From JAVVEZ01 sp032250895 (lineage in GTDB: Bacteria; Pseudomonadota; Gammaproteobacteria; Pseudomonadales; Pseudohongiellaceae): 64,000 nt of DNA. The translations under genes and the position numbers were made by a program. Shown one piece after another: positions 1 through 9,822 of the stretch (position 1 is the stretch's first letter; every line of letters starts with the position of its first letter). Below the pieces are notes generated by a model. It worked only from the letters and a program-made list of their open reading frames with translations, had not been told where the DNA came from and made no database searches. The DNA is taken from positions 1-64,000 of the forward strand of contig JAVVEZ010000004.1 of the NCBI GenBank assembly GCA_032250895.1, read 5' to 3'.

Positions 1-25
1 GCGCGATTCGGGCTGATCGGGGCCT

Positions 26-72
26 GTGGCGGACTATTGAATCTCCATTTTCAATATGGGACAATCCGCCAC
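26..72. repeat. Stem-loop upstream of tig
   Basis: An 8-bp perfect inverted repeat, GTGGCGGA (26-33) and TCCGCCAC (65-72), encloses a smaller ATTGA/TCAAT pairing. No T-run follows, so it does not look like an intrinsic terminator. The rest of positions 1-250 is AT-rich upstream DNA; I see no gene or tRNA in it. It may be the 3' end of an upstream transcript or a folded leader of tig. Confidence 0.4.
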
Positions 73-250
73 TGCATTGCGGCTTAAAATTTGTAAGCCC
101 ATGATTTTAAATTAAATTTTGTTTTTTCGAGCTGTCACTTCATGCCCGCGGCAAGCCGCTTGGCATGTATCAGTCAATCTTTTCGATTGAATACTCACGG
201 TAGTTGAAAAATTTCATCACTCGCGATAAGCGCTTTACTGAGGTTAATAC

Positions 251-1597
251 ATGCAAGTTTCCATCGAAACACTCTCAGACCTGGGACGCCGGATGACTAT
301 TGGCGTCCCCGCTGAAAAGATAGAAAGCCAGGTGCAGTTGCGACTGCAGGAGGCCGCCCGGAATTTCAGTATGAAAGGCTTCAGAAAGGGCAAAGTGCCG
401 GTGAGTGTGATCAAGAATCGTTTTGGTCGGGGTGTCCGTCAGGAAGTACTGGGTGAGGTCATGAGCCAGAGCTATTACGAGGCCGTGAATCAGGAGAATA
501 TCAGGCCTGCCGGGCAGCCCAGGATCGAGGCAAAAAAACTGGAGGAGGGCAAGGATCTTGAATTCGTCGCCACCTTCGAAGTATACCCGGAAATTACTCT
601 GGGTGATTTTTCCAGTATCCACGTCGAGAAGAAATTGGCGGAAATCAGCGACAAAGACATCGACAACATGATCGAAACCCTGCGCAAGCAGAAACAGACC
701 TTTCAGGAGCTTGATGCCGCCAGCGAGGAAGGGGACCAGCTCGATATCGATTTTATTGGCACCATGAACGGTGAAAAATTTGAGGGTGGAGAAGCCAGGG
801 GCTCCCGTTTGGTCCTGGGCTCAAAACGCATGATACCTGGATTTGAAGAGGGTCTCCTGGGTAAAAGGAAGGGAGAAGAAGTAAAGCTGTCGCTGACCTT
901 CCCGGAAACCTATCATGACCAGGATCTGGCGGGACAGGCAGTCGAATTTGCCGTGAGCATCAATAGTGTGGCCAGGGCCCAATTGCCGGAACTCAACGAA
1001 GAGTTCTTTGCCTCCTTTGATATCACAGAGGGTGGAGAGCAGGCTTTTCGGGACGAGGTCGCCGCCAATATGGCCAGAGAGCTGAATACGGCGCGCCGCA
1101 ACAACATCAAGAACCAGGTGCTGGAGGGTCTGCAGGCCATCCATGCCATCACGGTGCCGGTGGCTCTCATTGAAAGCGAGATTAATGCGCTGAGACAACA
1201 AGCCATGCAGCAGTTTGGGCAGGGATCCCAGATTGACGAATCCATGCTGCCTGCCGATATGTTTAGAAAGCAGGCCGAAAAACGCGTCAAGCTTGGTCTG
1301 ATCATGAGTGAAATAGTAAAGCAGAAAGAGTTGAAGCCCTCTGCTGAGGCCGTTCGGACCCTGGTTGAAGAGATGGCCGAGAGTTATGAAGACCCTCAGG
1401 AGGTCATCAAATGGTATTACAGCAATAAGAACCAGCTGGCGACGGTTGAATCGATGGCCCTGGAGGAGGCGGCGGTCGACGTTGTTCTTGCCAGTGCTCA
1501 GGTCAACGAAGTCCACACAAGCTATGAAGAGGCGCTGAAGCCCTCGCTCAAACCCGGTGAGAATGCGACGACAAGCGATGCGGATGCTGATGAATAA
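251..1597 (+). CDS. tig: Trigger factor, ribosome-bound chaperone
   Basis: Cytosolic chaperone and peptidyl-prolyl isomerase that meets nascent chains at the ribosome exit. The 448-residue product has the family's usual length and three-part layout. The ribosome-binding signature GFRKGKVP is at residues 43-50, an FKBP-type isomerase domain lies at about 150-245, and a helical C-terminal chaperone domain follows. The acidic C-terminal tail is typical. A TGAGG ribosome-binding site precedes the ATG. It heads the block tig-clpP-clpX-lon, a conserved gammaproteobacterial order that groups folding and degradation of new proteins. Confidence 0.98.
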   Translation: MQVSIETLSDLGRRMTIGVPAEKIESQVQLRLQEAARNFSMKGFRKGKVPVSVIKNRFGRGVRQEVLGEVMSQSYYEAVNQENIRPAGQPRIEAKKLEEGKDLEFVATFEVYPEITLGDFSSIHVEKKLAEISDKDIDNMIETLRKQKQTFQELDAASEEGDQLDIDFIGTMNGEKFEGGEARGSRLVLGSKRMIPGFEEGLLGKRKGEEVKLSLTFPETYHDQDLAGQAVEFAVSINSVARAQLPELNEEFFASFDITEGGEQAFRDEVAANMARELNTARRNNIKNQVLEGLQAIHAITVPVALIESEINALRQQAMQQFGQGSQIDESMLPADMFRKQAEKRVKLGLIMSEIVKQKELKPSAEAVRTLVEEMAESYEDPQEVIKWYYSNKNQLATVESMALEEAAVDVVLASAQVNEVHTSYEEALKPSLKPGENATTSDADADE

Positions 1598-1637
1598 GTA
1601 GATGTCATGAAACACTCGAATTAGATATCCATATAGC

Positions 1638-2303
1638 ATGAAACATTTTGGAAACAATGATATGCAAAGCAAACTTAATACTTATTCAAGCTTGATTCCA
1701 ATGGTTGTGGAGCAGACTGCCAGAGGGGAGCGCTCATACGACATATACTCCCGCCTGTTGAAGGATAGAATTATTTTCATGGTAGGGCAGGTGGAAGATC
1801 ACATGGCCAATCTGGTGGTGGCCCAGTTGCTGTTTCTGGAATCTGAAAATCCCGACAAGGATATCCATCTTTATATCAATTCACCGGGCGGGGTGGTCAG
1901 TGCCGGCTTGTCCATCTATGACACCATGCAATTCATCAAGCCTGACGTCAGCACCATGTGCATAGGGCAGGCGGCCAGCATGGGAGCCTTGCTGCTTGCC
2001 GGTGGCGCCAAAGGCAAACGCTACGCCTTGCCACATTCCAGGATGATGATTCACCAGCCCAGTGGGGGGGCTCAGGGACAGGCATCAGACATACAGATTC
2101 AGGCCAAGGAAATTCTCATTCTGCGTGAACGCCTGAACCAGATAATGGCTTATCATACCGGCCAGCCCATCGATGTCATCGAACGTGATACCGATCGCGA
2201 CAATTTCATGAATGCTGAAGCCGCATTGAAGTATGGCCTGATTGACCAGACAATGGACAAACGGGTTATCCGCAAGGATTCCGGTGACGCGGACAAGGCG
2301 TAA
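1638..2303 (+). CDS. clpP: ATP-dependent Clp protease proteolytic subunit
   Basis: Serine protease that forms the double-heptamer degradation chamber used by ClpX and ClpA. By alignment with the E. coli protein from memory, the catalytic triad is Ser114 (in GQAASMGA), His139 (in MMIHQPSGG) and Asp188. The NSPGG oxyanion motif is also present. At 221 residues it is close to the usual 200-215. The N-terminus is uncertain: a second Met at residue 9 gives a product closer to the normal length, and the propeptide is removed in the mature enzyme. It lies 40 bp after tig and 81 bp before clpX, its partner. Confidence 0.98.
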   Translation: MKHFGNNDMQSKLNTYSSLIPMVVEQTARGERSYDIYSRLLKDRIIFMVGQVEDHMANLVVAQLLFLESENPDKDIHLYINSPGGVVSAGLSIYDTMQFIKPDVSTMCIGQAASMGALLLAGGAKGKRYALPHSRMMIHQPSGGAQGQASDIQIQAKEILILRERLNQIMAYHTGQPIDVIERDTDRDNFMNAEAALKYGLIDQTMDKRVIRKDSGDADKA

Positions 2304-2384
2304 AAAATTCCCTTTCGGGACTTGTAAAATGCTGCAAATGCCTGCATCTTAGGGCTGTGTATCAAGAATTGACGGGATAACTGA

Positions 2385-3668
2385 ATGGCTGATGATAAAG
2401 GCAGAAAAGACGATGACAACGGCAAGCTTCTGTACTGCTCTTTCTGTGGAAAAAGCCAGCACGAAGTCAGGAAGCTGATTGCCGGGCCATCTGTTTTTGT
2501 CTGTGACGAATGCGTTGACCTGTGCAATGACATTATCCGGGAAGAAATCCACGAGCGCTCATCGGAAAATGAAACGCGCAAGCTGCCGACGCCCGAGGAA
2601 ATTCGCAACACGCTTGACGAATATGTGATAGGTCAGTCCAAAGCCAAGAAAACCTTGTCTGTGGCTGTCTATAATCACTATAAGCGATTGAATTATAAAA
2701 AGAAAAATGGAGACGTTGAACTCAGTAAAAGCAATATTCTGATTATTGGGCCGACCGGTACCGGCAAGACATTGCTGGCAGAAACCCTCGCACGTTTACT
2801 TGATGTCCCCTTTACGATTGCCGATGCAACCACGCTGACAGAGGCGGGTTATGTGGGGGAGGATGTCGAAAACATCATCCAGAAGCTGCTTCAGAAATGT
2901 GACTATGACGTAGAAAAGGCCCAGATTGGCATTGTCTATATAGATGAGATCGACAAGATTTCCCGCAAATCGGATAATCCCTCCATTACCCGGGATGTTT
3001 CCGGTGAAGGTGTACAGCAGGCCCTGTTGAAATTGATCGAAGGGACGGTCGCCTCGGTCCCCCCCCAGGGTGGGAGAAAGCATCCACAGCAGGAGTTTCT
3101 GCAGGTGGATACGGCGAATATACTCTTTATCTGTGGTGGTGCCTTTGCTGGATTGGATAAGGTCATCCGGGATCGATCGGATAAAAGCAGCATTGGCTTC
3201 GCCGCTGAAGTTCGCAGCCTGCAAAAGGAAGTCAGGGTTGGCGAAACACTCAAGGATGTGGAGCCTGAAGACCTCGTCAAGTACGGTTTGATTCCTGAGT
3301 TTGTCGGCCGTCTTCCCATGATAGCGACACTGGATGAGCTCGACGATGAGGCCTTGGTCAAGATATTGAAGGAGCCTAAAAATTCCCTGGTCAAACAATA
3401 TGCCAAACTCTTCGAGATGGAGGGTGTTGAAATCCAGTTTCGGGATGATGCCCTGAGAATGATTGCCCGCAAGGCTCAGGAACGAAAAACCGGAGCCAGG
3501 GGCCTGCGTTCGATCATGGAGTCCGTCTTGCTGGACACCATGTACAGCATTCCGTCTCAGCCCGGAGTCAAGAAAGTGGTGATTGATGAATCCGTTATCA
3601 AGGGCGAGTCAGAACCTCTGCTGATGTACGAGACAGTTGAAAAACAGGCCAAAACGGCGGCGGAATAA
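2385..3668 (+). CDS. clpX: Clp protease ATP-binding unfoldase ClpX
   Basis: AAA+ unfoldase that recognises tagged substrates and threads them into ClpP. The N-terminal zinc-binding domain has Cys18, Cys21, Cys40 and Cys43. Walker A is GPTGTGKT at residues 122-129 and Walker B is in VYIDEIDK. The pore loop GYVGED and the ClpP-docking loop SSIGF are intact. The 427 residues match the family. A 133-bp gap without a clear terminator separates it from lon. Confidence 0.99.
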   Translation: MADDKGRKDDDNGKLLYCSFCGKSQHEVRKLIAGPSVFVCDECVDLCNDIIREEIHERSSENETRKLPTPEEIRNTLDEYVIGQSKAKKTLSVAVYNHYKRLNYKKKNGDVELSKSNILIIGPTGTGKTLLAETLARLLDVPFTIADATTLTEAGYVGEDVENIIQKLLQKCDYDVEKAQIGIVYIDEIDKISRKSDNPSITRDVSGEGVQQALLKLIEGTVASVPPQGGRKHPQQEFLQVDTANILFICGGAFAGLDKVIRDRSDKSSIGFAAEVRSLQKEVRVGETLKDVEPEDLVKYGLIPEFVGRLPMIATLDELDDEALVKILKEPKNSLVKQYAKLFEMEGVEIQFRDDALRMIARKAQERKTGARGLRSIMESVLLDTMYSIPSQPGVKKVVIDESVIKGESEPLLMYETVEKQAKTAAE

Positions 3669-3801
3669 CGCCAGGCCGGTGACACTGATGTGGGGTCTGC
3701 GGATATTCCTGATTTTGAGACGGGCAGTGTTTCGTGATGCCGTCCCGTTCGCGGCAGTCGGACCATGCCCTTAACTTTACACCCAGAGTCGTTGATCACC
3801 C

Positions 3802-6237
3802 ATGCAAAATTCTGAATCCAGGCTGACAGCCACCTTGTTGCCCTTCCTGCCTCTTCGTGGCGTTGTGGTCTATCCGCAGATTGTCCATCCTCTCTTTGTC
3901 GCTCGTGAAAAATCCATTAAAGCCCTGAAAGCAGCGATGAACGGCGACAAGAAGGTTGTTCTGGCTGCACAGAAAATGCATTCGGAAGACGATCCCGGCG
4001 ACAAGGACATTTTTCATATCGGCACCGTGGCCACAGTACTCCAGCTGATGCAGGTCAATGATGGGACCGTCAAGGTGCTGGTCGAAGGTATTGAGCGCGT
4101 GCAATTGCGCAATATTCACTTTGATCAGGATTATTACAAAGCCGAAACGGTCCTTATGACTGGCAGCACGGTTGAGGGGAAGGATACCGATATACTGGTC
4201 AGGTCCTTGTTGTCACAATTTGACCAGTATGTGCAGTTAAGTAAAAAAATATCGCCTGAAGTCCTTACCTCTATTACCAGTATTGATGAACCAAGCCGGC
4301 TCGTTGATACCATTGCAACGCACATGGGGCTGCAGTTGCAGGAAAAACAGAATATTCTGGAGCTTGCCAACCTGAAGCCCAGGATAGAACATCTGATGGC
4401 CCTGATCGAAGCTGAGATAGATATCTTTCAGGTTGAAAAACGGATTCGTGGCCGTGTAAAAAAACAGATGGAGAAGAGCCAGCGTGAGTATTATCTGAAC
4501 GAACAGATGAAGGCCATCCAGAAGGAAATGGGTGAACTGGAGGATGTCCCCAATGAAGCGGAAGAGCTGAAGCGCAAAATTGAAGAAGCCGGGATGCCCA
4601 AGGAAGCAAAGGCAAAGGCAAATGCAGAACTCAACAAGTTGAAAATGATGTCACCCATGTCCTCCGAGGCTTCTGTGGTCAGAACCTATATCGACTGGAT
4701 GATCAATGTTCCCTGGAAAGAAAAGACCCGCATCAGCTCCGATCTTGCGAAGGCAGAGAAGATACTTGAGGATGACCATTACGGATTGAAAGATGTCAAG
4801 GAACGGATACTTGAATATCTGGCAGTACAAAAAAGGGTGAAAAAACTCAAAGGCCCGATTTTGTGCCTGGTGGGTCCCCCGGGTGTCGGAAAAACATCCC
4901 TGGGTGAATCCATAGCGAGGGCCACCGGGCGCAAGTTTCTGCGCATGGCGCTGGGCGGCGTCAGGGACGAGGCGGAAATACGCGGTCATCGTCGCACCTA
5001 TATTGGTTCCCTGCCTGGCAAGGTCATACAAAAACTGGCCAAGGTCGGGGTAAAAAACCCGCTGATGCTGCTTGATGAAGTCGATAAAATGGGCATGGAC
5101 AACCGGGGCGATCCTGCCTCTGCCCTGCTGGAAGTGCTGGATCCTGAGCAAAATCATAGTTTCAATGATCATTATCTGGAAGTGGACTACGATCTTTCGG
5201 ATACCATGTTCATCTGTACTTCCAACTCGATGAACATTCCGGGTCCCTTGCTCGATCGCATGGAAATTATCCGATTGCCTGGTTATACCGAGGATGAAAA
5301 GCTCAATATTGCCAGTCGTTATCTGGTGTCAAAGCAGAAAAGCGCCAATGGTCTGGGTAAAAACGAGCTGATATTTACCGATTCAGCGATACTTGATTTG
5401 ATCCGCTACTATACCAGAGAGGCTGGCGTTCGGGGCCTGGAGCGGGAAATCGCCAAAATCTGCCGGAAAGTGGTCAAGGAACAGACCCTGCACAAGACCA
5501 AGGACCCCATTACCATTGACGGTGAACTTCTGGAGAAGTACTCCGGCGTCAGAAAATACGATTTTGGCAAAGCGGAAGATAATGACGCCATTGGTCAGGT
5601 TAATGGACTGGCCTGGACTCAGGTGGGTGGAGAACTGCTGACCATCGAGACCGTGGCCAACAAGGGCAAGGGTAAAACGACGATGACGGGGTCTCTTGGG
5701 GATATCATGCAAGAATCCATCCAGGCGGCCTTGACGGTGGTGAGAAGCCGGGCTGGCAGTCTCGGAATTTCTGAAAACTTTCATGAAAACACAGATTTGC
5801 ACATACATGTGCCGGAAGGGGCGACACCCAAGGATGGACCCAGTGCCGGGGTTGGCATGTGTACGGCCATTGTTTCGGTCCTTACCGGGATCCCGGTAAG
5901 GAAGGATGTTGCCATGACTGGAGAGATAACGCTTCGAGGGCAGGTATTGCCGATAGGGGGGCTGAAGGAGAAATTGCTCGCAGCACACCGGGCGAATATC
6001 AAAATCGTCATCATTCCCAAAGACAATGAAAGAGATTTGAAAGAGATTCCCGATAACATCAAACAGGATTTACAGATAAGACCCGTCAAGTGGGTCGATG
6101 AAGTTCTGGAAATTGCACTTCAGTACATGCCAACACCATTGACCGAAATGAAAGGTGACGAAGTGGAGAAGGATGATCCAAAACCGGTCCGGGCAAAAAC
6201 CAAAGAAAGAGGCAAAAAACACATAAATACCCATTAG
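3802..6237 (+). CDS. lon: ATP-dependent protease Lon (endopeptidase La)
   Basis: Homo-oligomeric cytosolic AAA+ protease that removes misfolded and regulatory proteins. Domains in order: N-terminal substrate-binding LON domain (about 1-205), coiled-coil region, ATPase with Walker A GPPGVGKT near residue 355 and DEVDK, then the protease domain. The catalytic Ser681 (in KDGPSAG) and Lys722 (in GGLKEK) form the Ser-Lys dyad. Length is 811 residues, against about 784 in E. coli. The extra length is a Lys/Arg-rich tail that ends in His. Confidence 0.99.
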   Translation: MQNSESRLTATLLPFLPLRGVVVYPQIVHPLFVAREKSIKALKAAMNGDKKVVLAAQKMHSEDDPGDKDIFHIGTVATVLQLMQVNDGTVKVLVEGIERVQLRNIHFDQDYYKAETVLMTGSTVEGKDTDILVRSLLSQFDQYVQLSKKISPEVLTSITSIDEPSRLVDTIATHMGLQLQEKQNILELANLKPRIEHLMALIEAEIDIFQVEKRIRGRVKKQMEKSQREYYLNEQMKAIQKEMGELEDVPNEAEELKRKIEEAGMPKEAKAKANAELNKLKMMSPMSSEASVVRTYIDWMINVPWKEKTRISSDLAKAEKILEDDHYGLKDVKERILEYLAVQKRVKKLKGPILCLVGPPGVGKTSLGESIARATGRKFLRMALGGVRDEAEIRGHRRTYIGSLPGKVIQKLAKVGVKNPLMLLDEVDKMGMDNRGDPASALLEVLDPEQNHSFNDHYLEVDYDLSDTMFICTSNSMNIPGPLLDRMEIIRLPGYTEDEKLNIASRYLVSKQKSANGLGKNELIFTDSAILDLIRYYTREAGVRGLEREIAKICRKVVKEQTLHKTKDPITIDGELLEKYSGVRKYDFGKAEDNDAIGQVNGLAWTQVGGELLTIETVANKGKGKTTMTGSLGDIMQESIQAALTVVRSRAGSLGISENFHENTDLHIHVPEGATPKDGPSAGVGMCTAIVSVLTGIPVRKDVAMTGEITLRGQVLPIGGLKEKLLAAHRANIKIVIIPKDNERDLKEIPDNIKQDLQIRPVKWVDEVLEIALQYMPTPLTEMKGDEVEKDDPKPVRAKTKERGKKHINTH

Positions 6238-6251
6238 AGGCCGCGTATTCC

Positions 6252-6281
6252 TTGACATGGCGTTTGGTCGGTTGGTATAAA
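6252..6281 (+). promoter_or_regulatory. Predicted sigma-70 promoter of hupB
   Basis: TTGACA at 6252-6257 and TATAAA at 6276-6281 are separated by 18 bp. This is the best promoter match I found in the window. It sits 15 bp after the lon stop and about 220 bp upstream of the hupB start, so the transcript would have a long AT-rich leader. Confidence 0.7.
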
Positions 6282-6504
6282 GCTCTCTCGTTTTACGGCA
6301 GTACCTGATGTGTGCAAGAGAAAAACAAGGCTTCAATCTTAAGATGAAGAATAAAAAGTAAAGAAAGTTTAGGGATTGAGTTGAAAGGGAATAGCGCAAA
6401 ATAGCAAAGAAGAAGTAAACCCGTAGCAAACAGGATCAACGAAAGATTTTACCACCGAACTTTTACCAACAAACTTTTATCAATAACCAGAAGAAGGGGA
6501 TAAC

Positions 6505-6777
6505 GTGAATAAATCAGAACTCATAGATGCCGTTGCTGAAACTGCCGATTTACCAAAAGCCGCTGCTGCTCGAGCTATTGATGCATTGACCGAGGCTGTT
6601 ACCAACGCACTCAAGGCTGGAGATTCGGTTGCACTCGTGGGCTTCGGTTCTTTTAACGTCAAGGATCGTCCTGCCCGTACCGGCCGCAATCCGCAAACCG
6701 GGGCCGCCATCAAAATTGCGGCAGCCAAGGTTCCTTCCTTCAAGGCAGGGAAAGCGCTCAAGGATGCCCTGAACTGA
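6505..6777 (+). CDS. hupB: DNA-binding protein HU-beta
   Basis: Nucleoid-associated, bacterial histone-like protein that bends DNA as a dimer. The 90-residue length is exact for HU. The sequence begins with the NKSELIDAVA helix and has the GFGSF turn and the DNA-contacting beta arm around RPARTGRNPQTG. It starts at GTG with the strong site AAGGGGA just upstream. The long lon-hupB gap contains its own promoter and the gene is followed by a terminator, so it is probably transcribed alone. Its place between lon and ppiD is typical. Confidence 0.98.
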   Translation: MNKSELIDAVAETADLPKAAAARAIDALTEAVTNALKAGDSVALVGFGSFNVKDRPARTGRNPQTGAAIKIAAAKVPSFKAGKALKDALN

Positions 6778-6857
6778 TCAGATGGTGCTTCCCGGTTCAT
6801 GTCATCGATACAGTGAGATAGACGGGGCAGGGAGAGCAAGGCGTAAAAGTAAAAAGA

Positions 6858-6886
6858 GGGCGCATCCATGATGCGCCTTTTACATT
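6858..6886 (+). terminator. Rho-independent terminator after hupB
   Basis: The stem GGCGCAT / ATGCGCC (6859-6865 with 6871-6877, 5-nt loop) is followed directly by TTTTACATTTT and preceded by an A-run. It lies 81 bp after the hupB stop and should end the hupB transcript. Confidence 0.85.
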
Positions 6887-6926
6887 TTAGTGCTTGTTAT
6901 ATTGGTATTGTCAGGTTCAAATAATT

Positions 6927-8816
6927 ATGCTGCAAGATATTCGCGATGGCGCCCAGGGGATAGTGGCGAAACTTTTCATAGGCTTCATCATAGCGGTGTT
7001 TGCGTTGTTTGGTGTTGATACTATTGTCGGGACTTTTATCAATCAAACTCCCGCGACAACCGTAAACGGCGTGGAAATAACCGAACCTCAGATAGCTGCC
7101 GCAAGCCAGCGTAAAATGCAGGACTTGCTGACCAGCATGGGCCAGGATGCCGATTTCTCGACACTCGATGAAGGCCTGGTACGAGAGCTTGCGCTGAATG
7201 AGTTGATCCAGCAGGAGCTGATTTATCAGGCTGCCAAAAATTCCGGCATGGCGCTCTCGAGCCGCACGCTCGATAGACGGATTGTAACGATTCCTGATTT
7301 TCAGGTAGATGGCGTTTTCAGCAATGAAAGAGCTCAGGCCGTGCTTCTCGGTGGCGGCTACACACCCGCGTCCTTTCGTGCCGTCATGCAGCGGGAAGGT
7401 GTGATCAATCAGTTGTTGCTTGCTTATTCAGGAACAGGTTTTGTAACGCCGGCAGACATAGCGCAGATTGCCGCCTTGACCAATCAGTCCCGGGATTTTC
7501 GGTATCTTACGGTAACGCTTGATACAGAGGCTGCCACCATCGAGATCAGTGAAGCGGACATTCAAGACTATTACGACAATAACCCTGAGACCTTCATGCG
7601 GGAAGAACAGGTGGCCATCGATTATCTGTTACTGGACAAGAATGAAATTTTTCAAGAGGTGGAAATAAGCGAAGAACAGATTCAAGCCCAATATGATATC
7701 GAGAAGGCAGCGAATGAAAGCAGAAGTGAACGGCGGGCTTCACATATTCTGCTGGAAGCGGATAGCGCAGAGGAAATAGAGGAAGCAAGGGCACTGGCCC
7801 AGGAGCTCAAGACCCGCATCGATCAGGGGGAAAGTTTTGCCGATCTTGCCCGCGAGTATTCCGACGATACAGCCTCTGCGGAAACAGGCGGCGATGTCGG
7901 TTATACGACAGGCGATAGCTTTGTTGAAGAATTTGAACAGGCCCTGCAGTCTCTGGCTGTAAACGAGGTATCAGACCCGGTTACCACAGAGTTTGGTGTT
8001 CACCTGATCAAATTGACTGAACAGGAAGCTGTGGAGTTTGAATCCCTGGAGCAGAGCAGGGAACGGATCAGTCGTGATCTCGGCAGTAGTGCCGTGGAAA
8101 ACCTGTTTGTTGAACGTTCGGAGCAACTGAGCAATCTTGCGTTCGAATCTCCGGATCTTGAAATCCCGGCAGACATCATGGGTTTGAATATTCAGAGCAC
8201 GGAGCTGTTTGACCGTAGCGGTGGAGCTGGAATTGCCGCCAATGAGAAGGTTGTCGAGCAGGCCTTCAGTCTCGATGTGCTGGATGGCCTCAACAGTTCC
8301 CTGATCAGCCTTGATCCTTCCCGCAGCCTGGTACTGCATGTTAAGGAACACAATCCACCGGAATTGAAGGACCTGGCGGAAGTGAGGGACGAGATAGATA
8401 TTTTGCTGCGCACCGAAAGGCTTCGGGAACTACTGAAAACGACAGGTGACAATATTCTGGACACACTGAAAAATGGTGGTGATGCTGAACCTTTGCTGGC
8501 GGAAAGAAATCTTTCCTGGACTGAAATGGCAGAGGTCAGACGTGATAATACGCAAATCAATCAGGAATTGCTGGAACAAATTTTCAGCATGAAAAAGCCT
8601 GCGCAAGACGGGCTTTCTGTCGTTGATGGTTTCCAGCTGGGCAATGGCGAATATGTCATCGTCGAGTTGACGCAAGTGACAGCAGGCCGTGTGGAGAATC
8701 TGGAACCCGCGCAACTTGAAAGTCTCAAAAATTTTATCATTCAGCAGAGTGGCACCGCCGACTTCAACGCCTATCTCGCCAATATCCAGAGCTCGGCGGA
8801 GATTGAGACAAACTGA
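6927..8816 (+). CDS. ppiD: Periplasmic folding chaperone PpiD
   Basis: Inner-membrane-anchored chaperone with a parvulin-type isomerase domain that faces the periplasm and receives proteins leaving the Sec translocon. I chose the ATG that gives the family start MLQDIRDGAQG; a Met 11 codons upstream seems too early. One membrane segment at about residues 15-37 is followed by a SurA_N-like helical region. The PpiC domain, containing RRASHIL and GGDVGY, is near residues 260-360. The 629 residues are normal for PpiD. Confidence 0.95.
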   Translation: MLQDIRDGAQGIVAKLFIGFIIAVFALFGVDTIVGTFINQTPATTVNGVEITEPQIAAASQRKMQDLLTSMGQDADFSTLDEGLVRELALNELIQQELIYQAAKNSGMALSSRTLDRRIVTIPDFQVDGVFSNERAQAVLLGGGYTPASFRAVMQREGVINQLLLAYSGTGFVTPADIAQIAALTNQSRDFRYLTVTLDTEAATIEISEADIQDYYDNNPETFMREEQVAIDYLLLDKNEIFQEVEISEEQIQAQYDIEKAANESRSERRASHILLEADSAEEIEEARALAQELKTRIDQGESFADLAREYSDDTASAETGGDVGYTTGDSFVEEFEQALQSLAVNEVSDPVTTEFGVHLIKLTEQEAVEFESLEQSRERISRDLGSSAVENLFVERSEQLSNLAFESPDLEIPADIMGLNIQSTELFDRSGGAGIAANEKVVEQAFSLDVLDGLNSSLISLDPSRSLVLHVKEHNPPELKDLAEVRDEIDILLRTERLRELLKTTGDNILDTLKNGGDAEPLLAERNLSWTEMAEVRRDNTQINQELLEQIFSMKKPAQDGLSVVDGFQLGNGEYVIVELTQVTAGRVENLEPAQLESLKNFIIQQSGTADFNAYLANIQSSAEIETN

Positions 8817-8867
8817 CGCTCAGTCAGTTTCCGGTCCCGTGACCCATGCGCCCGGACCACGCAGATA

Positions 8868-9653
8868 TCAGAAGCTGTCCTTCCACTGCCTGATAAGCCC
8901 AAAGACCTCGGCAGGGTCATCCAGAATTCTGCCAGCATGACTGGCGGCAGTTGAGCGCAGAACCTGGTCGTCACAGCGCAGAAAAGGGTTGGTCGCCAGT
9001 TCCAGTCCGACAGAGGTCGGTACGGTCGGTATATCCTTTTCCCGCTTGCGTTGCTCGCGTTGGAAACGGGCGGACAGGACCTCGTTTTCCGGTGACAGGG
9101 CCAGGGCAAACTTCAGATTTGCCAGGGTGTATTCATGTGCGCAGAAAACCTGGGTTTCAGGTGACAGTCGGGCAAGTTTTTGAAGTGACTGGTACATCAT
9201 CGGATACGTTCCTTCGAACACCCGGCCGCAGCCACCGGCAAACAGGGTGTCACCACAAAAGAGCACAGGGCCGTTTGCCGATACGTTCCCGGCTGCATGG
9301 TAGGCAATATGATCCAGCGTGTGTCCGGGTATTGCCAGGATTTCAAAGTTCGTTCCAAACATTTCCACCGTATCACCTTCCCGCAGACTATGGCTGACAG
9401 CCGGAATGCGTTCGGATGCCGGACCATAAACAGGGACATGATACCGTTGCGTCAGGGCTTCTATACCACCAGTATGATCGGCATGGTGGTGGGTGATAAA
9501 AATGGCTGCCAATTGCAGGTTGTTGGCATCCAGGTAGCGCAGCACGGGATCCGCATCGCCTGGATCAACGATACAGGCCTGATTTGAGCCCTGGGCATGG
9601 AACAGCCAGAGATAGTTGTCATTGAAGGCTTTGATCGGGATGACTTCCAGCAT
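8868..9653 (-). CDS. gloB: Hydroxyacylglutathione hydrolase (glyoxalase II)
   Basis: Metallo-beta-lactamase-fold enzyme that hydrolyses S-lactoylglutathione to D-lactate and glutathione in methylglyoxal detoxification. The dinuclear metal motif THHHADH is at residues 54-60, with later ligands in GHTLDH, FCGDTLF and CAHEYT. The family start MLEVIPIKAFNDNY is used here; a GTG seven codons upstream (9674) is an alternative. The C-terminal glutathione-binding region is present, giving 261 residues. It converges with ppiD and diverges from the methyltransferase gene. Confidence 0.97.
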   Translation of the reverse strand: MLEVIPIKAFNDNYLWLFHAQGSNQACIVDPGDADPVLRYLDANNLQLAAIFITHHHADHTGGIEALTQRYHVPVYGPASERIPAVSHSLREGDTVEMFGTNFEILAIPGHTLDHIAYHAAGNVSANGPVLFCGDTLFAGGCGRVFEGTYPMMYQSLQKLARLSPETQVFCAHEYTLANLKFALALSPENEVLSARFQREQRKREKDIPTVPTSVGLELATNPFLRCDDQVLRSTAASHAGRILDDPAEVFGLIRQWKDSF

Positions 9654-9822
9654 ATTGCTCTCGTTAATTTTCACACGTGAATTTTTCAGCCGAAGCTGGA
9701 CGCTACCAGCGCTTTATATCATTTTGTTCCCTGTCAGTGAAACCGGGCTTTCATCTCCTGCCTATGCACTGTTGTTTGGGTTATCATGCGGCCCTGAGAA
9801 AAGAAGCGGAACCGGGTATCCA

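Noticed and set aside
178..192. TTTTCGATTG near the tig start as a fourth copy of the palindromic operator
   Set aside because: Only the left arm matches; the right arm CGAAA is missing.
1..250. tRNA gene upstream of tig, as found in some relatives
   Set aside because: No cloverleaf or T-loop sequence is visible. The only structure is the simple hairpin at 26-72.
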